From the NCBI GenBank assembly GCA_027596035.1, contig JADGJA010000125.1, positions 1 through 39,519 of the forward strand: 39,519 nt of DNA, written 5' to 3'. Positions 31,951-39,519 of this stretch are shown piece by piece. The translations under genes and the position numbers were made by a program. The DNA comes from Thoreauomyces humboldtii. Lineage: Eukaryota > Chytridiomycota > Chytridiomycetes > Spizellomycetales > Powellomycetaceae. How positions within the stretch are numbered: the stretch's first letter is position 1; each line of letters starts with the position of its first letter. Under the pieces are notes generated by a model that saw only the letters and a program-made list of their open reading frames with translations, made no database searches and had not been told where the DNA came from.

Positions 31951-33327
31951 ATGCTCAACCTCGACTTCCTTCCCTCGGGAACTTCCAGCGCTATGGACTT
32001 GCCCCAAGATGGCAGCGACGATTCCTCAACCTTTGCAATGAACCCCAAGGCTTTCCAGCATCCAAGCTTTGTCATGCCTTCCGTCGACGACGTAAGTACT
32101 GGAAGCAGCAGTGGCACGGCGGCTGCATCGTCAGAACCTTTGCCTTCTTTGCAGTCAGGGACTCCCATCAGGAAGGAACTTGAACTCACAATGTTCTCTC
32201 TCCGTTGGCGGATGTAGCCTGTGGCATGGATGCAGCATCAGATGAGCGCCGACGCCGAGAACCGCATCAAAATGGCCAAAGGAACTACCACCCTCGCGTT
32301 CAAGTTCAAGGAGGGCATCATCGTGGCGGTGGACTCCCGAGCTACCGGCGGAACGTACATTGGTACGGTCTCGAGCAGCGGGGGTTGAACGACGATGCCA
32401 TCACCTGCGGGAAACTCAACTGTCGCTCTTTTCTTGCCTACCTGCTCAGCCTCGCAGTCCGTGAAAAAGGTCATCGAAATCAACCCCTACCTTCTCGGAA
32501 CCATGGCCGGAGGTGCTGCGGATTGTTCGTACTGGGAACGCGAGCTTGGCCGTCGTTGCAGGCAAGAGCTGCAGACTTCTAGAGTTGACATTATCTGCAG
32601 GAAAGCTTACCGAATCACATCCGATAGGGTTTATGAGCTGCGAAACAAGGAGCGGATCTCGGTTGCTGCGGCTTCCAAGCTTCTTTCAAACATGGTCTAC
32701 GCTTACAAGGGGATGGGTTTGTCAATGGGAACTATGATTGTTGGATGGGACAAGACGGTAACATTTTGTTGGAGTGCAGAGGGTGCAGCTCGCCCACCTA
32801 AATTTGACTTTGGTACGCAGGGTCCCGCCCTCTTCTACGTTGATTCCGACGGCCAGCGGCTGAAGGGTGACCTCTTTTCGGTCGGATCGGGATCCACCTT
32901 TGCGTACGGAGTGCTGGACGCAGGATACCGTGAGGATCTTTCAGTGGCCGAGGCTATCGAGTTGGGCAGGCGGTCGATCTACCATGCCACTTTCAGAGGT
33001 TTGGACCTCTTAGCTGGCTTTCGATGACTCGACGAGTCCAAGTGCTCACATCTCCTTGACTCTCCTAGATGCCGCGTCTGGGGGTGTTGTCAATGGTATG
33101 GGTAACCTCATTGATGGTTGTCTTAATCGGTCGTTCCTTAATCGCTATATGTTTTTCAACAGTTTACCACATCAAGCGAGATGGATGGGAGTTCATTAGT
33201 CAAACCGACGTGACGGAACTGCATTACCAGGTATGCCTCGTTCTTGCCGCTTAGGATAAGTACGACGGTTACTGATCTTCTGGTTCTCTTTCAGTATGCA
33301 GATGAGCCGAAACCCGCACTTGTGTAA
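31951..33327 (+). CDS. PRE2: 20S proteasome catalytic subunit beta5 (Pre2)
   Basis: Chymotrypsin-like active subunit of the 20S core. Exons: 31951-32091, 32218-32362, 32450-32561, 32628-32757, 32821-32998, 33069-33095 (27 nt), 33163-33230, 33295-33327, giving 277 aa. The propeptide is about 70 residues and is cut at [10 protein letters not shown] to expose the nucleophile Thr1. Other catalytic features: [10 protein letters not shown] (Asp17, Arg19), [10 protein letters not shown] (Lys33), [26 protein letters not shown] and [14 protein letters not shown]. Intron 3 (32562-32627) is GC-AG with consensus AG|GCAAGA. Introns 3 and 4 are 66 and 63 nt without in-frame stops; reading through them would insert segments absent from all beta5 proteins. 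Alternative start at 31993 is possible. Confidence 0.94.
32562..32627 (+). other. GC-AG intron in PRE2
   Basis: The donor is AG|GCAAGA and the acceptor is CGATAG. Removing these 66 bases joins ELGRRC to [10 protein letters not shown], which is the continuous family sequence. No GT donor nearby gives the same junction. The stretch has no stop in frame, so unspliced message would add 22 residues. Confidence 0.88.
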
Positions 33328-33605
33328 ATGCACCAAACTTTCAATTATACTGGCGTGCACGGAGAAGGGGAAGCATAGACTTTCCAGATGACTTGCGACC
33401 TGAGGTTGAAAGGAGAGGACAAAGAGTCCGCTACTTGAAGAGCAGCTACCTTCCCGAAAAAAAGTGCTGGGAGCCGTGATTGCTTGCTTGCTTCCGACAG
33501 CCCTAAAAGGAACATTCCAAAAAGTTCAAATGTAACGTCATGACCTGCCACTGCCGTCGCTACCTGCCATTTCGCTCCCTGCCAATCCAATCCGACACGC
33601 CCACT

Positions 33606-36600
33606 ATGGCAACTTCAACGAGCACAAGCGCAGCTGCAGCTGCATCAACAAGCTGGAAGCCTTCCGCTGATGCTGTGCATGGTTTGTGGCCCTACATTAC
33701 ATTGATCCAAGCATGTTCGTGACTGACGGTTCTGCTCCTTTTCAAGTCTTGAAAAAGGATCTTATAGTCAGGCAGTTGCGACTGGAACTTTCCGTCCTTC
33801 TCGAGTGCGATAACTTTGCCACTGCGCTCTTGCAGGACCAGGCAGCTCAACCGTCCCGATTTCCTTTGCTCGCACCTCTCTTCACCCGCCTCTGCGTTCC
33901 CTTCCCGCCTCTTAAAGTAGCGGATGACGGGCCTGTTGGAGCTTGGACCGTTTTCGGTTCTTTTTTCGGGCATCTTCTCCGGGTAGACTCTGGTGGTACT
34001 ACCCTGCACATGGCAAAGCGAGACCTCGTTGCCAATAAGGTGCTAGAGGTTCTCGGCGCCATGCTCGGAAAGTCGATAAGAACAACCACGGAATCGGAAG
34101 CTACTGCCGCGACTTCATTGTCGACTCAGTCTCATCCTCAGAACGTCCCGGCGCATGGTGACGCCCCCGTTCAGTTATCTGCCCTCCATGTGTTCGAAAG
34201 CGTAACTGTCACTAGTAGCCAGATTGTGACAAAATCAGGATTCTTCAAGACCACCGAATCTGTGGAGTTTGTCCTGGAATCCTCGCTCAACGGTCGGGTG
34301 AGGACTGCTCACCGAGATTACTCCTCCTTCAAAACTCTCCACAAGGAGATGGTGCGCCGCAAGAACGTCAGCGTTCCTGCACTGCCCGTTGTGCAACCTA
34401 CAGCTTCTCGGGACGGGGGCGTGGACGGCGCCACTTTGGCCGCTCTGAGCAGATACGTCCAGCAGCTGTCCGTTTCTCCAACCTCGACTATGCGGGATTT
34501 TCTCAATCAATCAGAACCCCTTGCCCCCGTCGCCTCCGAAGACGGGAGCGAGCAGAAAGCTCATGCTATCGAAGATGCTCTTGCACGTCTGCGGGACGAC
34601 TTGGTAGCACCAGGAGGCATGGGGCGCATCTTCGCGGTTGTGGGCCAAGCTGAGGAGGTCGCGGAATTGCCGCCTCACTATCAAAAGTCGATTGAATGGT
34701 GGAAGATATGCATGGCTGCCACCTTGTACCGAACCTTTGTCGCGGACGATCGGGCCCCTGAACACAAGCGGAGGCTGAAGAACTTCCATTCCAGGGCGCC
34801 ATATAGAAGCTGGGCCGCTCTACTCAAAGGAACCAATGCTGTCCTGGTTGTCAAAGCCATCGGAAATCTTCTGCTTGCGAGGCCTTTCGGGGGCAAGTGT
34901 TTGCTTCAGAGGTATCCTAGACTCACTTTCTATTCATACCGGAAGTCTAGCTGACCAATTGATACTCAACCTCTTAGCGCTTTGACGAGCACTCTAGATG
35001 ACGAGATCCGAGCTACAAACAAAGAATTGGATTACGTTCAGTCATTTTTGACAAAAGATCCGGGGTGTATCCCGCGTGCCAAAGCACTTGTTCAGAACTC
35101 ACCCGCGGCCGGCTACGCAGAAGGTGCTTTGTCGGAGAGTGATCGCGCCCTCATTCGGTTTCGATTAACACTGCCTCATCTCAGAACGCACTCGGCAGCT
35201 TCCCAACGAAGTGCTCGGCGCCGAGCTTCCGCAAGGGCACCCAGATCGTCTTGCCGCGGAGAAGCTTTTAGAGCTCCTTTGGCAGCAACGTCGGCTTTAC
35301 CAGCTGCGTGCTTTGGTCGCAGAGGTAACCCCGTCACAATTTTTCTTACCGTAATTGCTTCGAGGAGCTCATAATACCATCTTCCTCCTGACCGACAGGA
35401 TATCGTTATTGATCTTGCAAAAACAGTGTTGTCTGTCAGCTATAAGCCTCTTGCGGAGGCTTACAAGGTCACTTAGCGTTCGTTACAATCTCAGCTTCAC
35501 AGTTCCCTTGTCTGATTATTTGGATCTCTCCAGGCAACGGATCCCGGCTCTTTTATTAGGGATGGCTCGAAGTTTGTTGACGATCTCATCAAGGTTGTTG
35601 ATGCGGAGACTGCGAAAGGTAAACTTCTCGCTTTAGGTGGTCATCGTCTGCTCCACACTGACAGCTACCTTCTAATTTTCCTTTTCGCAGATGCTTCCGC
35701 TCCTTCTACTTCACCGGGTTCCGCGCCTCTTCAACCTTTCCTGACATTGCTTGCACGTCACGAGCAACGCATCTTCAAACACGTCCACTCGACCATTTCC
35801 ACAAATCCTCACAAAGTGGAAGCGCTTACGGACATAGCGGCTTGGGTGGATGACCTCGCTCGCTTTTTCAACGGCGTTGGACCAGTGGTGGACCTCGTTG
35901 CCGTCGTAAACAACTGCAAGGGTGTGGACTCGGCGCGTCTTGACGCAGACATCGACAAGCTTGTTCAAAGGAAAGCCGCGCGAGAAGAGAAACGTTGGGC
36001 CCGAATTCTGGACCGAGTCAGGGGGTACGCGGGCCGGAATGCGTTGGAGGAGGAACTCGATGGCCCAGCACACGAGACTTTGAAAATGCAAGGCCTATGG
36101 GAAACTTCCAGCGACATGTCCTCAGTGGCAGGGATTCCTTTGGGAGACGAAAGCGACGGCAGCCTACAGCCACCTCGACTTGCCGACGCCAGGAGCTTTG
36201 CGAGCTTCGAATCACTCGGAGACGGGATGGCTGAGGCATCCGGCGATTCGACACCTCAGAATCATACCCCGGGCGTTCTTGACGTTCCCGCAGACGCGAC
36301 CCACTCACCTTCTTACGGCGGATCTGGTCTCTCCCCATCTAAGACCGCGGTTTCGTCATCTGCACATCCCCTCGATGAAGAGGAGCAGGTGGAAGCTCAG
36401 CTCCGGTCCATGTTCCTCATCGAACAGGAACAAGAGGCGGCCGCCAATGCAGGAGCTGGACCTCACATCGAGGTTTCTGACCCGTCAGACGCGCCTCTGG
36501 CAGAAGATCCTTGGAGCGCACCGGGAAGTCCGGTGCGAGACTCAGCGCAGAGACGGACAGTGTGGAAGGATCCGGCCGATTGCGCGGCCACCCCGACACT

Positions 36601-36655
36601 GGTGGGGCCATGGCTGGCGGCTCTGGGACCTTGGCTTGCCGAAGTCGCCCAGTGA
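33606..36655 (+). CDS. PXB-PX-DUF3818 lipid-binding protein, Lec1/YPR097W type
   Basis: Phosphoinositide-binding protein; the yeast member Lec1 acts in sterol and lipid distribution at the cell cortex. Exons: 33606-33681, 33747-34911, 34978-35123, 35185-35324, 35399-35467, 35534-35618, 35691-36655, giving 881 aa, phase kept throughout. Residues 26-150 form the helical PX-associated (PXB) domain (KKDLIVRQLRLELSVLLE). The PX domain is at about 170-290 with FESVTVTSSQIV and the lipid-binding HRDYSSF. The DUF3818 region follows, with HYQKSIEWWKICMAATLY, ALTSTLDDEIRATNKELDYV and FFNGVGPVVDLVA. The last 200 residues are disordered and acidic with Ser/Pro clusters. Exon 1 uses a weak donor (GTTTGT), but a good branch site (CTGAC) precedes the acceptor. 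Start chosen because it is the first ATG in phase. Confidence 0.85.
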
Positions 36656-36900
36656 TCGACGAACCTTTTGCTCCTTATTTTATTTTTTGGCGAAGGCCCT
36701 TTTTGTGACGAGATTGCCAGGTCTATAGATCGCTGTCGAATTCCCGGTTCTTTGCCTTCGTCACAGAACTTCCTCGGTCGGTCCTCAGCAAGAGATCCTT
36801 TTGCTGGTCTTGAACTTCGTACGGGGCACTTCATCGCCTCGTTTATCACTGTCGCCTACATTCTTATACCTATTTTCAACTCATCTGCGGATCTATCGTC

Positions 36901-38539
36901 ATGCGAGATATCACTCTTCTTGCCGGTTCCAGCCATCCTCAGCTCGCTGCCTCCATTTGTCAACGACTTGGCGTGTCCGTGGGGAACTGCACCCTCTCAA
37001 AGTTTTCCAACAAGGAGACAAACGTAGAGGTTCGAGAGTCGGTCCGTGAGCAGGACGTATACATCATTCAGTCTGGATGTGGGAACGTCAATGACAATTT
37101 CATGGAGCTACTGATCATGATCGCGGCATGCAAGACAGCCAGCGCAAGGTACGTTGAGCAACACGATGTCAGTGAATAGAGCAAACCCCGGCGCATGGAC
37201 GCTCAAACGCCTGGTCTGTTCAGGAAAGTCACAGCCGTTATGCCCAGTTTCCCGTACGCGAGGCAACCCGAAACACCATATAACCGGAACGGCACGCCCC
37301 TATCCCGCGTGCCACCGCAGGATGTTGGGAAATACGCGAACCTGTACGATGGTCAGATCGAGGGAAGGACCATCACCCCACTTCTGTCAGATCCGCCATC
37401 GGGTGGGGCCAAGGTCTTCAGCAGCGCAAGCTCCTCCGGGCAATCTGAGATGTCGCCCGAGGACGCGGCAACCCCAGCACCGGCCCCGGTTCCAACACAA
37501 CGCGTGATCACGCTGGAAAAGTCCATGAGCACGCTTTCCTTTCCCGACGAATACATGGAGCCGGACGAGTCTCCGCAATACACACCAAAGTTCAGGCAGC
37601 TGCGAGCGGGTTCGACGTTTTCGTTGGACCAGGGCGGCCGGCTGTCGAGCATCAGCCGTTCCGTGTCGAACGTAGCAGTCACGCCGCTGGCACCGCAACC
37701 GCTCGACTCGGGGGCGCGGCCGAGGGAAGCACCGACGGCCGATCAAAAGGGTTACAAGCACTGGAGTGCCAGGAGCGGTACGCTCATTGCCAATATGCTG
37801 ATGGCTGCCGGTAAGTACCAAGCCCGCTGCCAGTGCTATCCACTCCCGACTGCCCAAGGTTCTAAAAGTGGCATGCAGGAGCGGACCACATCATCACCAT
37901 GGATCTTCACGACCCGCAATTTCAGGGTTTCTTTGATATTCCCGTAGACAACCTCCATGGCCAACCACTGATGATCAAGTACATCAAAGAGAAAATCCCA
38001 TTATACCAACAGGCGGTAATTGTTTCACCCGATGCTGGTGGCGCCAAACGGTAAGGGGACGGGTTCAGCTCTTCGTTATTCTGTCGGTCCTTAGACTTAC
38101 AGCCTCTCGCAGAGCCACTGGGATCGCAGACCGTCTGAACATGGACTTTGCGCTTGTGCACAAGGAGCGTAGGGTCGCCGCCGGATCCGAACTCATCCTG
38201 GTCGGAGATGTAAAGGATCGTGTTTGCATCCTCGTTGACGACATCGCGGACACGTCCTTCACGATCACCCGGGCGGCAGCGCTGCTCACGAAAAGCGGTG
38301 CGACTCGAATCTGCGCTCTCATCACACACGGCATCCTGTCTGGCGACGCAGTGGATCGGATTAGAAACTCGACAATCGACGAGGTGGTCGTCAGCAACAG
38401 CGTCCCACAGCAGGAGCATCTCGATAAGTGCGGCGGCAAGCTGAAGGTTTTCGATGTGGCGGGCGTGTTTGCGGAAGCCATCCGCCGCATCCACAATGGC
38501 GAGAGCGTGAGCTTTCTCTTCGAGGAGACTCCATACTGA
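36901..38539 (+). CDS. Ribose-phosphate pyrophosphokinase (PRS) with large insert
   Basis: PRPP synthetase subunit, supplying nucleotide, His and Trp synthesis in the cytosol. Exons: 36901-37148, 37224-37810, 37879-38050, 38113-38539, giving 477 aa. Core motifs: [100 protein letters not shown]. Between FPYARQ (to 97) and [13 protein letters not shown] (from 263) lies an insert of about 155 residues, rich in Ser/Pro and with likely phosphorylation sites; the core alone would be near 320 aa. The PRPP loop reads [10 protein letters not shown] rather than the usual DxxxDTGGT/CGT. Inserts and an altered loop are known in yeast Prs1 and Prs5, which also link to cell-wall integrity signalling, so this is that class; which paralogue is unclear. 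Confidence 0.9.
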
Positions 38540-38611
38540 AGGCCATCTGCACAAACGAAGCCAAAATATTGCATATATTCTTCCTCAAGCCTATCCAGCG
38601 CTCGTTCCCCG

Positions 38612-39346
38612 TCACTTCTTCTTGCCCTTCTTCTTTGGAGCTTTGATGCTTCCAACGGCCTCCTTGCCTTTCCCGGCGGGATTTGGCGGTGGTCCGTCCT
38701 TTGTCGTGTCCTCCTGCAGAGTGATGGCGCTCAGGCTCGCCGCCACCATGTCGGCCATGTTCCGGTCCGCTTTGAGCAACCGTTCCTCGACGGTCGGGTA
38801 GAGGGCTGCGATCTCCTTGAGGAGCTGCCGTTTCGTGGTGATCTTACTGTTCATCGGCCGACGGGTGGCCGGATCAAAGAGCTGCACGCGGACCCGTCCG
38901 AACGTGAGGGGGTCGGCTGGGTGTCTCTTGTTGGGATCCATGTCGCCGTTCAGCTGCAGGAAGCGGAGGCACTCTGCTATAAAGATGGCGGACGGTCTCG
39001 CGGTGGGACACATTCCCAGTGGTATCTTGCGGTGACGCCTGCCGTTGGAGGAGATGTATATCGGATAGACTACGGTCCAGCTGCAGTAAGAGTATGGATA
39101 AAACGCCGGAGGTCAGTCGGTCAAGCCTTTCTCGGAGGTAAAGGGGAAAGAGGCTGGACGAGAACTGCACCTCTTCATCTCTTCCCGTAGCCGTGGATCG
39201 ACCTCTGTGCCTGGCGCGGCCATGAGTCCTGATGCAGACTGTTGCTGTGCTTGTCGGTGAGGGTTGGACTGGCTGGAGGAACTTACAGCCTGCATGACTT
39301 CGGTAGGCAGGTCGAAATCCATGTTGTCGATATCATCATCGTCCAT
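38612..39346 (-). CDS. SEC65: Signal recognition particle subunit SRP19 (Sec65)
   Basis: Binds SRP RNA helices 6 and 8 and primes SRP54 loading. Two exons (minus): 39346-39171 and 39080-38612, giving 214 aa. The N-terminus is acidic (MDDDDIDNMDFDLP). The SRP19 fold is clear: WTVVYPIYISSNGRRHRKIPL, then RPSAIFIAECLRFL, NKRHPADPLTFGRVRVQLFD and TKRQLLKEIAALYP. The C-terminus is Lys-rich (IKAPKKKGKKK), as in fungal Sec65. Inside exon 1, bases 39286-39239 begin with a perfect GTAAGT donor and end in CAACAG; they are 48 nt, in frame and stopless. If spliced, the protein is 198 aa. The 3' end is 72 bp from the PRS stop (convergent). The start is 82 bp from a possible divergent gene. Confidence 0.93.
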
Positions 39347-39428
39347 AGCTGAGCAATTTCGTAGAGGCGGCGATACGGGAGTGCGATGGTGGTTGACAGT
39401 TACTCCGGACCGTGTGAATGTGATAGCG

Positions 39429-39519
39429 ATGGCGGAGATCGTCGAACGATATGCTGCACAGATGCTGCATCCGGTTGCGGCAGAGCTGATCCCTAACCCT
39501 GGGCTGTTCTCTCCAACCC
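39429..39519 (+). CDS. Possible 5' end of a gene, cut by the window edge
   Basis: An ATG at 39429 opens a frame to the window end (30 codons, starting MAEIVERYAAQML and running through LIPNPGLFSP) without a stop. The composition is protein-like and the position, divergent from SRP19, suits a promoter-sharing neighbour. Too short to identify. Confidence 0.42.
   Translation, partial: MAEIVERYAAQMLHPVAAELIPNPGLFSPT

Noticed and set aside
33682..33746. Frame break at the 5' end of the LEC1-type gene
   Set aside because: Explained by an intron with a weak GTTTGT donor, a CTGAC branch site and a pyrimidine tract before the acceptor; phase is kept.
1..39519. Transposons, CRISPR arrays, tRNA genes, biosynthetic cluster
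   Set aside because: No terminal repeats, transposase or reverse-transcriptase motifs, spaced repeats, or convincing B-box sequences were seen by eye; neighbours are housekeeping genes.

Overview
The window is a gene-dense stretch of a fungal nuclear genome, most likely from a basidiomycete. The evidence is intron-rich genes with introns mostly of 43-126 nt and GT..AG ends, intergenic gaps mostly under 600 bp, CT-rich leaders, and protein families typical of fungi (TRM6/TRM1, RRP7, LEC1-type PXB-PX protein, multi-insert PRS). The genus cannot be fixed from sequence alone. I see no transposon, rRNA, convincing tRNA gene or CRISPR array.

Layout, left to right: RAD4/XPC repair factor (+); a 1 kb stretch with no supported gene; a seven-TM receptor-like protein (-) facing, across a 1.2 kb CT-rich intergenic region, a 956-aa mucin-like single-pass membrane protein (+); a 10-exon SH3-DH-PH-PX Rho exchange factor (-); a family-16 methyltransferase (+); TRM6 (-); RRP7 (-); a CDK11-type kinase (+); a mitochondrial K+/H+ exchange-related protein (-); TRM1 (-, 13 exons); TIM10 (-); an unrecognised Ser/Pro-rich protein (+); JJJ1 (+); TAD3 (-); proteasome subunit beta5/PRE2 (+); a LEC1-type lipid-binding PX protein (+); a PRS-family PRPP synthetase with a large insert (+); SRP19 (-); and the first codons of a possible gene running off the right edge (+).

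Most of these are conserved housekeeping genes. Several belong to RNA and ribosome biology: TRM6 (m1A58), TRM1 (m2,2G26) and TAD3 (I34) modify tRNA, RRP7 and JJJ1 act in ribosome assembly, and SRP19 is part of the signal recognition particle. I see no sign that they form a single system. The less conserved part is about 4.1-13.6 kb, with two cell-surface proteins and a Rho-GEF of unusual domain make-up.

Gene models were built by hand from splice signals, reading phase and protein-family continuity. Every multi-exon model listed is phase-consistent from start to stop. Five divergent gene pairs are 82-310 bp apart at their start codons and probably share bidirectional promoters. I did not find a convincing undescribed system. 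The best leads are the SH3-DH-PH-PX fusion, the receptor/mucin pair, a GC-AG intron in PRE2, and several stopless introns of length 3n that allow in-frame alternative isoforms.
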